Assembly (NCBI GenBank): GCA_002529455.1
Contig: NYMS01000010.1
Location: 1-64,000 of the forward strand
Length of the DNA: 64,000 nt
Direction of reading: 5' to 3'
Source of the DNA: Glycomyces fuscus
GTDB taxonomy: Bacteria > Actinomycetota > Actinomycetes > Streptosporangiales > Streptosporangiaceae
The notes under the pieces were generated by a model that was not told the origin of the DNA, ran no database searches, and saw nothing but the letters and a program-made list of their open reading frames with translations. Below are positions 1-7,567 of this stretch, piece after piece. The stretch's first letter is position 1; each line of letters starts with the position of its first letter. The translations under genes and the position numbers were made by a program.

Positions 1-1
1 A

Positions 2-968
2 GGGCGTCCGCCAGTAGGTCATCGCAGGCGTGGGCTGGAGGGCCTGGTATCCCACCGGTAGAGATACCAGGCCCGACGGATCAGACTGCGAACGGTGATG
101 ATCGCTGAGGCCAGGCAGAGGTAGAACTCCACGCACGCCCGGCGGCGTTCGGTGCACCGGGCCAGCTTGCCGAAGTCGTTCATCCACGCGTTGGTGCGCT
201 CGACCACCCAGCGTCCGCCTGTGTGGATCGGGACCTTGGCACCGCGCGGGACGATTCTCGCGCTGATACCCCGCTCGGCCAGGTGCTCGTGGACCCACCG
301 GTAGTCATAGCCCGCGTCCAGGCTCAAAGCGGGGTGCTCGGGCAGCGGGCCCAGCGCCTTGGCCAAGTCGTCGTAGCCGTCCAGGGTGGCCGGGAGCAGG
401 GTGTGGTCGCGGATGTTGGCCGGCGCCGGGTGGGTGATGAGCGGGATGCCGTAGGCGTCGGTGAGCTGGGAGCGTTTGAGGCCCTGCTTGCCCCGGTCCA
501 CGGGGCTCCTGCCCGCGCACTCACCGCCTGAGGGGGCTTTGGTCTGGCAGCCGTCCGCGCGCAGGTGTTCCAGGTCCAGGCCGACCATGCGGTCGTAGGC
601 GTCCAGGGCCGCGTGATGCAGGGCTTGGCCCATGCCGTGGGTGATCCACTCGTCGCGGCGTCGGCGCAGGGTGGTGGCCGAGCAGGTGGCATCGGCCGCG
701 CGTTCGTAGCTTGTGCCGCAGACCAGGACCCAGATGAGTTTGTCGAAGACCACGTGGTCGGGGATGCGGGGGTTGTGGCAGCCCAGGGGGTGGGTGTTGG
801 TACGTGGGGGTAGTTGGGCGAGGAACTCCTCGCGCAGGGGTTCGATGATGCAGGATGGGATAGCGGGCACGGTACCTCCCGGTCGCGAAGCGTAAGCAAC
901 TCCACGATCGCGGTACCGTGCCCGTCTGTGTGCGCACACCAGCAGAATCCACCTACTGGCGGACGCCC
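2..968 (-). mobile_element. IS5-family insertion sequence (IS427-like), intact
   Basis: The element is bounded by perfect 18-bp terminal inverted repeats: GGGCGTCCGCCAGTAGGT at 2-19 and its reverse complement at 951-968. It carries one transposase gene. The base left of the element (position 1) is A and the two bases on the right (969-970) are TA, which fits a 2-bp TA target duplication as in the IS427 subgroup. The right flank continues directly as the arm of a palindromic repeat that also occurs at 19.4, 25.2 and 50.0 kb, so the insertion target is identifiable. Group assignment is inferred from size, TA target and the DDE sequence. Confidence 0.9.
19..870 (-). CDS. IS5-family DDE transposase
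   Basis: This 283-residue transposase cuts and joins the ends of the surrounding insertion sequence. An N-terminal helical domain (about residues 1-90) precedes an RNase H-like catalytic core. The catalytic triad is readable: D106 (ADGCQTKAP), D185 (SLDAGYD) and E224 (WVVERTNAW, followed by R/E spacing typical of IS5). The GTG start at 870 has GGAGG six bases upstream. The longer frame that reaches 1065 leaves the inverted repeats and is not credible. The stop lies inside the left inverted repeat. No frameshift or internal stop is visible, so the enzyme is probably functional. Confidence 0.9.
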   Translation of the reverse strand: MPAIPSCIIEPLREEFLAQLPPRTNTHPLGCHNPRIPDHVVFDKLIWVLVCGTSYERAADATCSATTLRRRRDEWITHGMGQALHHAALDAYDRMVGLDLEHLRADGCQTKAPSGGECAGRSPVDRGKQGLKRSQLTDAYGIPLITHPAPANIRDHTLLPATLDGYDDLAKALGPLPEHPALSLDAGYDYRWVHEHLAERGISARIVPRGAKVPIHTGGRWVVERTNAWMNDFGKLARCTERRRACVEFYLCLASAIITVRSLIRRAWYLYRWDTRPSSPRLR

Positions 969-969
969 T

Positions 970-1019
970 AAGTACAAGATCACGGCGGAGAGGGCGGGCG
1001 GATTCGCGGAGCTTTCCGG
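970..1019. repeat. Palindromic dispersed element, right half (copy D), cut by the IS
   Basis: Bases 970-983 (AAGTACAAGATCAC) match the right arm of the long palindromes at 19.4, 25.2 and 50.0 kb. The flank up to CTTTCCGG at 1012-1019 matches the same outer part of the 50.0 kb copy. The left half is not in the window because the insertion sequence sits in the arm. It should lie just left of position 1. Confidence 0.75.
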
Positions 1020-1028
1020 TCAGCCCGA

Positions 1029-1277
1029 CTAATGAGAGAGGGCGGCGTTGAGGAAGCCGGTCCACTCGGTGGCGGGGAAGGGGAGGTGTCCGGCGTCGGG
1101 GTGCTTGGAGTCGCGGATGGCTGCGCCGCAGGGGAGGTCGGCTACCTCCACGCAGTTGCCGTGGGTTTCTCCGCTGTAGCTGCTCTTACGGAAGCTCGTG
1201 GGGATCTGGGCGATTTCCACGCAATCTTGGCCTTGGGCGCTGTAGCTGCTCTTGTGGAAGATCAACTCTTGAGTCAC
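1029..1277 (-). CDS. DUF397 domain protein
   Basis: This 82-residue protein of the actinobacterial DUF397 family contains two copies of the family motif: HKSSYSAQGQDCVEIA near the N-terminus (short copy) and FRKSSYSGETHGNCVEVA followed by IRDSKHPD and FPATEWTGFLNA. DUF397 proteins are usually encoded beside a helix-turn-helix (XRE/DUF5753) regulator. No such gene is adjacent here, although it could lie left of the IS. The GTG start at 1277 has GGAG eight bases upstream. An upstream extension to 1409 has no supporting homology. The molecular function of the family is unknown; a role as a partner of XRE regulators is commonly inferred. Confidence 0.8.
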   Translation of the reverse strand: MTQELIFHKSSYSAQGQDCVEIAQIPTSFRKSSYSGETHGNCVEVADLPCGAAIRDSKHPDAGHLPFPATEWTGFLNAALSH

Positions 1278-1447
1278 TGCTTGCTCTCCAAGGCTTGCGC
1301 CATGTCGGTGATCAGTCGACAACTGGCCACTGAGCTTCGCGCTCGGACATGTCGATGACATGAGACGGGCCCAGAAGGTGCGCCAACACCTTCCGGACCC
1401 TGAATCCACAACCCACTCAGTGACATAAGTAAGGAAAAGAGGATCTG

Positions 1448-1873
1448 ATGCGTCACCCTATCCCCTCACCCCGGCGTTCGGACGATGTTCGACCAATCCG
1501 ACCGATCCACCCCGTCGGCCCGCTCCCGCGCCGAACCCCGCTCACCGGTCCGGTATGCCCGGTGTGCGACCACCCCTCCTGCCGGGTTCGCCGCGCCCAG
1601 CGGCTTCCGCGTCTGGGCGGCCACCGCGCGGAATTCACCCGCGAACACGCCCGGGCCGCCGCGGTCCAGGACCGCCACCGCCACCTGATCATCTATTTCG
1701 GCGAGGCCACCCAGTCGTTCTGGGCCATCACTTCCACCGGACTTCTGGAAGCCCCGAACGTGGACGCACTCCTCCTCGCCCTGTGGCCGCAGGGCGCCCT
1801 GGACGCCGACCCGCCCGCCACCCGTCCCTGGGCACGGGCGATGGGCGGCGCCCGGGTTCCCGCCACGGCCTGA
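1448..1873 (+). CDS. Hypothetical protein with CPVCDHPSC motif
   Basis: I do not recognise a named family for this 141-residue protein. The N-terminal third is proline/arginine rich and followed by CPVCDHPSC (about residues 38-46), which could bind zinc. The C-terminal half has a compact alpha/beta-looking stretch (HLIIYFGEATQSFWAIT, then LLLALWP). AGAGGA lies seven bases upstream of the ATG. It is divergent from the DUF397 gene, and small proteins of this kind often sit near DUF397 loci, so an association is possible but unproven. A strong hairpin follows the stop. Confidence 0.6.
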   Translation: MRHPIPSPRRSDDVRPIRPIHPVGPLPRRTPLTGPVCPVCDHPSCRVRRAQRLPRLGGHRAEFTREHARAAAVQDRHRHLIIYFGEATQSFWAITSTGLLEAPNVDALLLALWPQGALDADPPATRPWARAMGGARVPATA

Positions 1874-1922
1874 GGGCTGAGGCTTTCGGCTGAGACGCCC
1901 GAACGCCCGGTTTCCACCCAGC

Positions 1923-1957
1923 GCGGCCCTTCCGGGGAGCTTTCCCGGAAGGGCCGC
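1923..1957. terminator. Bidirectional hairpin terminator
   Basis: A perfect 14-bp stem (1923-1936 with 1944-1957, 7-nt loop) lies between two convergent genes, the hypothetical protein and the Old Yellow Enzyme. There is no U tract, which is usual for actinomycete terminators. Confidence 0.75.
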
Positions 1958-1970
1958 CGCGTTCCCGGGC

Positions 1971-3044
1971 CTACGCGCTGTACTGGTACGCCGGGTAGGT
2001 CAGGTAACCCCGGTCGCCGCCCTGGTAGTAGAACTCCTCGTCCACCGGCGCGATCGGCAGCCCGGTGCGCAGCCGCTCGACCAGGTCGGGGTTGGCGATG
2101 AACGCGCGGCCGAAGCTGATGAGGTCGGCGCCCTGCCCGAGCCAGCGGTCGGCTTCGGCCCGGTCGGTCTGCTTGGGGCCCATGGGAACCGTCGGGTTCA
2201 TGATGAGGGTGCCCGGCCAGGCGCGGCGCAACTCCAGCAGCATTTCCTCGTCGACGGTGGCTTCGAGGTGGACGTAGGCCAGCCCGATCCGCGCCAGTTC
2301 GGCCAGCAGCGCGGTGTACAGCTCGCGCACGCCCGTCTCCTCGACCCCCCAGAACCCGCCGCCGGGGGAGAGGCGGATGCCGGTGCGCTCCGCCCCCACG
2401 GCGTCGGCGGTGGCGGCGGCCGCCTCGACGGCGAACCGGATCCGGTTGGCCACCGAGCCCCCGTAGGAGTCGGTGCGCAGGTTGGCGTTGTCCGAGAGGA
2501 ACTGTGAGATCAGGTAGCCGTTGGCGCCGTGCAGCTCGACCCCGTCGAACCCGGCGGCGACCGCGCGGCGGGCCGCCCGGGCGTAGGACTCGGCCTGCTC
2601 GGGCACCTCGGCCTCCTCCAGCGCGCGCGGTACCGGAACGGGCTGGGGGCCGGTCGGGGTGAACACGTCGCCGACGGCCGCGACGGCGGAGGGGCCGACC
2701 GGCCGCACACCGGTGGTGTCAGGGTGCGAGACGCGTCCGCCGTGCATGATCTGGGCGAAGACGCGTCCGCCGTTGGCGTGCACCGCCTCGGTCACCGGCT
2801 TCCAGGAGGCGACCTGCTCGTCGGTGTGCAGCCCCGGCGTTCCCGGGTTGGACTGCCCCACCAGGCTCGGCTGCGCCCCCTCGGAGACGATCAGCCCCGC
2901 GGTCGCGCGCTGGGCGTAGTACGCCGCCATGGACGGCGTCGCCAGACCGCCCCCGGCGGCGCGGACGCGGGACATCGGCGCCATCACCACCCGGTTGGGC
3001 AGGGTCAGGTCTGCGAGCTGGTAGGGCTGGAACAGGCTGGTCAC
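1971..3044 (-). CDS. Old Yellow Enzyme family alkene reductase (NADH:flavin oxidoreductase)
   Basis: This 357-residue FMN-dependent TIM-barrel enzyme reduces activated C=C bonds of enones, or nitro compounds, using NAD(P)H. Family motifs are LPNRVVMAPMSRVRA (18-30), the substrate-binding pair H172/N175 in ELHGANGYLISQF, the class signature LRTDSYGGSVANR, and FMN phosphate contacts near ISFGRAFIANPDLVERL. The length is normal for the NemA/XenA-like group. AGGAG lies upstream of the ATG. It is transcribed divergently from a MerR regulator with a candidate operator between them, so it is probably the regulated target and may serve in electrophile detoxification. The physiological substrate cannot be told. 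Confidence 0.92.
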   Translation of the reverse strand: MTSLFQPYQLADLTLPNRVVMAPMSRVRAAGGGLATPSMAAYYAQRATAGLIVSEGAQPSLVGQSNPGTPGLHTDEQVASWKPVTEAVHANGGRVFAQIMHGGRVSHPDTTGVRPVGPSAVAAVGDVFTPTGPQPVPVPRALEEAEVPEQAESYARAARRAVAAGFDGVELHGANGYLISQFLSDNANLRTDSYGGSVANRIRFAVEAAAATADAVGAERTGIRLSPGGGFWGVEETGVRELYTALLAELARIGLAYVHLEATVDEEMLLELRRAWPGTLIMNPTVPMGPKQTDRAEADRWLGQGADLISFGRAFIANPDLVERLRTGLPIAPVDEEFYYQGGDRGYLTYPAYQYSA

Positions 3045-3102
3045 GACAGGCTCTCCTCCGTGGACGGCGTGCCCCGGGCGGGCACGTCGACTACGCTAAA
3101 AC

Positions 3103-3118
3103 CTGACATTGATGTGAG
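3103..3118. promoter_or_regulatory. Candidate MerR operator
   Basis: CTGACATTGATGTGAG is an imperfect dyad (CT.ACAT..ATGT.AG) in the 112-bp gap between the OYE gene and the divergent MerR gene. Position and shape fit a MerR-type operator, but no binding motif is known for this regulator. Confidence 0.4.
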
Positions 3119-3156
3119 AGGCAAGCGGTTGTGCCGCAGGCCACAGGGAGGAAGCC

Positions 3157-3534
3157 GTGCGCATCGGGGAACTCGCCAGGCGGACGGGTGTGAGCGTCCG
3201 GTCCCTGCGCTACTACGAGGAGCAGGGGCTGCTCGACAGCACCCGCAGCGCCAGCGGGCAGCGGCACTACGCCGAGGCCGCCGCCGAGCGCGTCACCTTC
3301 ATCCAGCGCCTCTACGCCGCGGGGCTGTCCAGCCGCACCATCGCCGAGGTGCTGCCCTGCGCCGAGGCGCCCAGTGAGAGCAACTCCGACGCGGCGATCG
3401 AGCGCATGGCCCAGGAACGCGACCGGCTCACCGAGCACATCGCCGAGCTGGTGCGCACCCGCGACGCGCTCGACAGCCTGACGGAGGCGGCCCGCGCCTA
3501 CCGGGAGCGCTTCCGCTCCGGCGCCTCCGTCTGA
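3157..3534 (+). CDS. MerR-family transcriptional regulator
   Basis: This 125-residue regulator has an N-terminal winged helix-turn-helix (MRIGELARRTGVSVRSLRYY, residues 1-20, then EEQGLL) and a C-terminal coiled coil (about 80-115) for dimerisation. It lacks the cysteine cluster of metal- or redox-sensing members after the helix; the single Cys near residue 68 (VLPCAEA) is isolated. It belongs to the small MerR group that often controls an adjacent oxidoreductase. The GTG start has GGGAGGA six bases upstream. Divergent placement against the OYE gene suggests it controls that gene and itself. Confidence 0.88.
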   Translation: MRIGELARRTGVSVRSLRYYEEQGLLDSTRSASGQRHYAEAAAERVTFIQRLYAAGLSSRTIAEVLPCAEAPSESNSDAAIERMAQERDRLTEHIAELVRTRDALDSLTEAARAYRERFRSGASV

Positions 3535-3537
3535 TCC

Positions 3538-3576
3538 GTCCGCCCCGGCCCGGTCGGTGGCCGGGCCGGGGCGGAC
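3538..3576. terminator. Bidirectional hairpin terminator
   Basis: A perfect 16-bp stem (3538-3553 with 3561-3576, 7-nt loop) begins four bases after the MerR stop and ends five bases before the end of the convergent lamin-tail-like gene. Confidence 0.8.
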
Positions 3577-3581
3577 GGCGG

Positions 3582-4091
3582 TCAGCAGCGGTAGGTGGTG
3601 CCGTTGGCGGCGCTGCCCCAGTTGCAGGAGCTGATGGTGCCCGCGCTGGCGTTGTTGTCGGCGCTGCCGGGGCGCTTCAGGCGCAGGTCGGGGTTGCGGC
3701 TGGTGCTGCTGTTGAGCAGCACGTGGCGGGCGTAGCCCCGGTAGATCTGGTGGTTGCCGTTGGAGTCGCGCCGGTTGGTGCCTCGGCCGGTGCGCACGTA
3801 GGCCGTCGCCCCCGCGGGCAGGTTGTAGGAGGGCAGCGGCCGCCCGTAGGTGTTGGTGGTGATGTCGGGGACGTACCCGCCCACGTTCACGGTGCGCGTG
3901 GTGACGTTCTTGATGAGGAAGTACTCGCCGTTGACGTTGCTGGAGGTGTCCGACCCGGCGGCGTTGGGGCGCACGTGCGTGATCATGAGCGCTCCGGTGG
4001 TGGAGGCGGCCTGCGCGGGGGCCGACAGCAGGGAGGCGGCGGTGACGGCGGCCGCGGCGATCGCGGCGGCGCGCAGGGCAAGACGTGGCAT
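3582..4091 (-). CDS. Secreted lamin-tail-domain-like protein
   Basis: This 169-residue exported protein has a Sec signal peptide (positively charged start, long Ala-rich core, cleavage after APAQA near residue 27). The rest reads as a single immunoglobulin-like lamin tail domain: ALMITHVRPNAAG, NGEYFLIKNVT (the conserved E-x-hydrophobic strand), VNVGGYVPD, YNLPAGATAYVRTGRG. Two cysteines at the C-terminus (SSCNW and TYRC) may form a disulfide. The ATG at 4091 has CAGGAG upstream; the longer frame to 4145 would bury the signal peptide. Such domains occur in secreted actinobacterial proteins, but the function here is unknown. Confidence 0.75.
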   Translation of the reverse strand: MPRLALRAAAIAAAAVTAASLLSAPAQAASTTGALMITHVRPNAAGSDTSSNVNGEYFLIKNVTTRTVNVGGYVPDITTNTYGRPLPSYNLPAGATAYVRTGRGTNRRDSNGNHQIYRGYARHVLLNSSTSRNPDLRLKRPGSADNNASAGTISSCNWGSAANGTTYRC

Positions 4092-4322
4092 GGACGCTCC
4101 TGAGGGGCTGGTGGAAGCGTCATCGTTGCAGGCGCCATGCCACATGCGCGGCCTTTTAAAAGTATTTGGCCTGGTTTGGCCAATGTGTACACCTACCCGG
4201 CGGTACCGCGTCCGAGGCCGCGCTGATCAGTGCCGTCGCCGGAGCCGCCGAGGCTGGGGCCGGGGCTCCGGCGCGGCCCTCGGCCGGCGCCGCGCCGGAG
4301 CCCCGCGCCGGTGCGCCGCCGG

Positions 4323-4931
4323 TCAGGAGAAGAGGACGCCGTCGAGCATGGCGACGAGTTCCTCGGCCGCCGCGACCGGGTCGTAGTCGGGATGGTCCAG
4401 GTGTTCGGCCACGATCGCGTCGATGCCGCCGCCGACGATCAGAGCCGTGGTGCGCAGGTCCGGACCCCGCGCGTCCGGGTCCGTCCCGCGCGCCCGCCGG
4501 GCCGCCGCCATCAGGTCCGCCAGGGGGCGCCAGCGCTCGCTGGAGCGGCGGTCCTCGTCGGTCACCGCCGCGATGACCACCCGCGTGTGCCCGGGGTGCT
4601 CGCGCAGGTAGCCGACCATCGAGCGGACGTAGGCGGCGGGGGCCCGCTCGGCGTCGGCGCTCTCCACGGCCCGGCCCACGTGCTCGACCAGGCCGGTGAG
4701 GGCGCTCTCGTGCGCCGCGCGCACCAGGGCGTCCTTGGAGCGGAAGTGGTACAGCACCGCCGCCTTGGTGATCCCGGCGGCCTCGGCGATACGGGCCAGC
4801 GAGGTCCCCGCGTTCCCGTGCTCGGCGATGAGCCGGACCGTGACGTCGATGAGCTGGGCGCGCCGCGCCTGTTCGGTCAGCGTGAGCCTGCGGGGCTCCT
4901 GCCCCTGTGACCGGGGGTCGTCTCTTGCCAT
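4323..4931 (-). CDS. TetR-family transcriptional regulator
   Basis: This 202-residue regulator has a TetR DNA-binding domain at residues 20-70 (helix-turn-helix TSLARIAEAAGITKAAVLYHFRSKDAL). A variable ligand-binding C-terminal half contains DEDRRSSERWRPLADLM. It is divergent from an alpha/beta hydrolase gene, with two matching operators between the two starts. It therefore probably represses both its own gene and the hydrolase. The ligand is unknown. Confidence 0.9.
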   Translation of the reverse strand: MARDDPRSQGQEPRRLTLTEQARRAQLIDVTVRLIAEHGNAGTSLARIAEAAGITKAAVLYHFRSKDALVRAAHESALTGLVEHVGRAVESADAERAPAAYVRSMVGYLREHPGHTRVVIAAVTDEDRRSSERWRPLADLMAAARRARGTDPDARGPDLRTTALIVGGGIDAIVAEHLDHPDYDPVAAAEELVAMLDGVLFS

Positions 4932-4941
4932 GGCACCAGAA

Positions 4942-4977
4942 CTTACCGTATGGTCAGATTACTTACCAATCGGTTAG
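4942..4977. promoter_or_regulatory. Tandem TetR operators
   Basis: Two copies of the partial palindrome CTTACCNNNNGGTNAG occur, at 4942-4957 and 4962-4977. They are 20 bp apart (two helical turns) in the 52-bp gap between the divergent TetR and hydrolase starts. Sequence, spacing and position all fit a TetR-dimer pair. Confidence 0.7.
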
Positions 4978-4983
4978 GGGGCC

Positions 4984-5961
4984 GTGGTGGAGAAGAGGAA
5001 GCGGACCCGGTGGGTCCTCGTGGCGTGCGCCGCCGTCGCCGCGGTGCTCCTCGCCGCGGCCGTCCCGCGCACGCCCTCCCCGGTCGGGCACTGGCGCTCG
5101 GCCGAGGGCCGCGACGCGTTCGCCCGCGCCTACGAGACCGCGATGGAGGGCCTGCCGCGGCCGGACGCCGAGATCGACGTGCGCACCGACTACGGGGTCG
5201 TGCGGATGTACCGCTTCGAGGGCTCCGGAGACCGGGAGCACCCGATGGTCCTGCTGCCCGGCCGGGCGGCGTCCTCGCCGGTCTGGGCGGACAACCTGCC
5301 CTCCCTGCTGGAGGTCGGGGACGTCTACACGGTCGACCTGCTGGGCGAACCCGGCATGAGCGTGCAGGACCGCCCCATCGAGGACGATGCCGACCAGGCG
5401 GCGTGGCTGCACCAGGCCCTCGACGGCCTGCCCGAGGAGCGGTTCCACCTGGTGGGGCTGTCGATCGGCGGCTGGACGGCGACCAACCTCGCCGTCCGCG
5501 AACCGGCGCTGCTGGCCTCGGTGACGCTGGTCGACCCGGTGTTCGTCTTCGACGACATGCCGCTGGAGGCGATCGTGCGCTCCGTGCCCGCCTCGCTGCC
5601 CTGGCTGCCGCGCTCCTGGCGCGACGGGTTCAACTCCTGGACCGCGGGCGGCGCGCCGGTGGAGGACGTGCCGGTCGCCGAGATGATCGAGTCCGGCATG
5701 CAGAACTACGCGCTCAAGCTGCCCCAGCCCGGCCGGATCGGAGAGGAGGCCCTCGCGGACCTGGACACCCCGGTGCTGGCGTTCGTCGCCGGACGCTCCG
5801 TGATGCACGATCCGGACACCGCCGCGGCCACCGCCGAGCGCGCCCTGCCCCACGGCACGGTGGAGGTCTACCCGGAGGCCTCGCACGCGATCAACGGCGA
5901 GTACCCCGAGGAGCTGGCCGCCGACATCGGCGCCTTCCTGGACGAGGCCGACCGCTCCTGA
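4984..5961 (+). CDS. Membrane-anchored or exported alpha/beta hydrolase
   Basis: This 325-residue hydrolase starts with a charged stretch (VEKRKRTR) and a hydrophobic segment (about residues 10-27), so it is exported or anchored with the catalytic domain outside. The fold shows VLLPGRAASS (oxyanion strand), the nucleophile elbow GLSIGG (Ser about 160), an acid region around FVAGRSVMHDPD, and catalytic His in ASHAINGEYPEE. Two adjacent GTG codons (4984, 4987) are possible starts; the G-rich Shine-Dalgarno at 4976-4981 favours the second. It is probably repressed by the divergent TetR. The substrate is unknown. Confidence 0.85.
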   Translation: MVEKRKRTRWVLVACAAVAAVLLAAAVPRTPSPVGHWRSAEGRDAFARAYETAMEGLPRPDAEIDVRTDYGVVRMYRFEGSGDREHPMVLLPGRAASSPVWADNLPSLLEVGDVYTVDLLGEPGMSVQDRPIEDDADQAAWLHQALDGLPEERFHLVGLSIGGWTATNLAVREPALLASVTLVDPVFVFDDMPLEAIVRSVPASLPWLPRSWRDGFNSWTAGGAPVEDVPVAEMIESGMQNYALKLPQPGRIGEEALADLDTPVLAFVAGRSVMHDPDTAAATAERALPHGTVEVYPEASHAINGEYPEELAADIGAFLDEADRS

Positions 5962-6011
5962 GGCGGGCGGCCCGGCGCTTGCCCGGGGCCGGTCGCGGGC
6001 ACCACACGGAC

Positions 6012-6308
6012 ATGCCCGAACGCACCGAGGACGGACGCTACGTCGTGGTCTCCGGCCGCCGTTGGCGCGCGAGCGACCCGCGGTTGCCGGAGCAGGTACG
6101 TGAGCGACTGGTGGGACACCTGATGTCCGCGCGCAGGGCCGTGGCCGCCGCGCTGCGGGCCCGGGACCCGGACGCCGAGGGGCGTGCGCGCGCACGCGTG
6201 GCCCTGGCCAAGGAGGGCCTGGGCGAGCGGGGCACGCCCTGGTGGGAACTGCCGGAGGCCGACCGCCGCCACCGCTGGGAGGACGCGCTGCGCCGCCTCG
6301 ACCCCTGA
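6012..6308 (+). CDS. Small conserved actinobacterial protein
   Basis: This 98-residue soluble protein opens with the recognisable pattern RYVVVSGRRWRASDPRLPE and continues as an Ala/Arg-rich helical segment (ARRAVAAALRARD) ending WWELPEADRRHRWEDAL. Relatives are widespread in actinobacteria and are often misnamed 'biopolymer transporter Tol', with no evidence of such a role. The ATG at 6012 has no clear Shine-Dalgarno. It follows the hydrolase by 50 bp on the same strand and may be cotranscribed. Function is unknown. Confidence 0.7.
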   Translation: MPERTEDGRYVVVSGRRWRASDPRLPEQVRERLVGHLMSARRAVAAALRARDPDAEGRARARVALAKEGLGERGTPWWELPEADRRHRWEDALRRLDP

Positions 6309-6667
6309 GGGCCCGCTCGCCGGGCACCGGTGCCGCCCGCCGCAGGCCGCCCGGAAAGCGCGGTGCCGAGGGCGCGCGGTGCGGGGCCCGGCCGCCGCCA
6401 CGCCAGGGGAGGGTGAGGGGCGCGGGTGTAGGATGGAGACCGAGCGGGGATGAACTCTCGTTCAGAGAGAGCCCGGTCCTTCGGGCCAAGGGTATGACGA
6501 CGACGCACGATCCGGACTTCGAGACCCGGGCCGCCGTGCCCCGGTGCAGGTTCGGAATCCGCGCCCTTTCCCGCATACCCGTGACGCGCGTACCGCGCTC
6601 ACGTTTCTTCGTCCGGAGCGGCGTACGCACGGCCCGCCCGCCCCGGGGATTGTGGAGCACTCCACTC
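6309..6667. other. Intergenic region without a clear gene
   Basis: This stretch lies between the small conserved protein and the DUF5994-STAS gene. An in-frame ATG at 6494 could extend the downstream protein by 58 residues, but it has no ribosome-binding site and the extension is Arg/Pro-rich and unlike DUF5994. A short hairpin (GCCCG/CGGGC) lies near 6470. I see nothing else I can support. Confidence 0.4.
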
Positions 6668-7567
6668 ATGGCTCCTTTCACGCAACGCCCGCCCACCGTC
6701 GCCGACACCCCTCCCTCGGTCCCCAGGCTGAGACTGAACTCCACCCCCTACCGGGGCGCGGTCCTGGACGGCGGCTGGTGGCCCAGGTCCGGTGACCCCG
6801 TCGCGGAACTGCCCGGGCTGGTCCTGGCCCTCGACACCTACCGGGGGCCCGTCCACGGGCTCGAACTGGGGGTGACGGGCTGGCAGGCCAGGCCGGGCCT
6901 CCTCGCGGTGGCCGGACGCGCGGTCCACCTGTCCTGGTCGCTGGACACGCCCCCGGACCTGCTGGTCGCGGTCGCGTGCAACGGCTCGCGCACCCGCCTG
7001 CTGGTGGTGCCCCCCGGGGTGGGGGAGTTCACCGCCGCCTCCGCGCTCGACCTGGCGGCCCTGACCACCAACACCGACCGTCCCTCGGAGATCATGGACG
7101 TCGCGAGCATGCTCCCGCCCCCTCCCCGGACGGCTCCGGAGTCGGCGTGGGAGTCCGAGGGCGGACTGCTCCACGGGGCGGAGGGGCCCGCGCAGGCCTC
7201 CCGGCGCGAGGAGGCCGCGGGGGACGATGTCCTGCACGAGGAGAGCGCCGTCCCCGGCCGGACGGTCGTCCGGATCCGCGGCGGGATCGACCTGACCACG
7301 GTCCCCGCCTACCGCGACCGCCTGTTCGACGCGGTCCTCGCGGACGCCGACAGGATCGTCGTCGACCTGTCCGGTGTGACCTTCTTCAGTGCGGCGGGTA
7401 TATCCCTTATGGCAGCGGCCTGGGTCCGTGCCCGGGCGCTGGGCGTGGACCTGCGTCTGGCGGCTCCGTCCGACCAGGTCCGCAACCTGCTGGAACTCGT
7501 CGGGACACGCGAACTCCCGCCGGTGCACACGACAACGGAGGAGGCCCTGATTGATGACCGAAGATGA
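6668..7567 (+). CDS. DUF5994 domain fused to a STAS anti-sigma-factor antagonist domain
   Basis: This 299-residue protein has two parts. Residues 1-140 match DUF5994 (PRLRLNSTPYRG, LDGGWWPRSGDPVAELPGLVLALD, LLVVPPGVGEFTAASAL). After a Pro/Glu-rich linker, residues 195-299 form a STAS domain (VVRIRGGIDLTTVPAYRDRL, then VVDLSGVTFFSAAGISLM). In SpoIIAA-like antagonists the phosphorylated serine lies in the D-S-[SA]-G motif; here the motif reads S-A-A-G, so that serine is replaced by alanine. The ATG at 6668 has GTGGAG about ten bases upstream. The stop overlaps the desaturase start by 14 bp, indicating coupled translation. It may belong to a stress sigma-factor circuit controlling membrane composition (inference). 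Confidence 0.8.
   Translation: MAPFTQRPPTVADTPPSVPRLRLNSTPYRGAVLDGGWWPRSGDPVAELPGLVLALDTYRGPVHGLELGVTGWQARPGLLAVAGRAVHLSWSLDTPPDLLVAVACNGSRTRLLVVPPGVGEFTAASALDLAALTTNTDRPSEIMDVASMLPPPPRTAPESAWESEGGLLHGAEGPAQASRREEAAGDDVLHEESAVPGRTVVRIRGGIDLTTVPAYRDRLFDAVLADADRIVVDLSGVTFFSAAGISLMAAAWVRARALGVDLRLAAPSDQVRNLLELVGTRELPPVHTTTEEALIDDRR

Noticed and set aside
871..1065. N-terminal extension of the transposase to 348 residues
   Set aside because: It passes through the right inverted repeat and out of the IS. The GTG at 870 has a strong ribosome-binding site and fits the family length.
4950..6308. A long frame that starts in the TetR operator and runs through the hydrolase
   Set aside because: Only its last 98 codons (from 6012) resemble a real protein; the rest is a frame shadow of the hydrolase.
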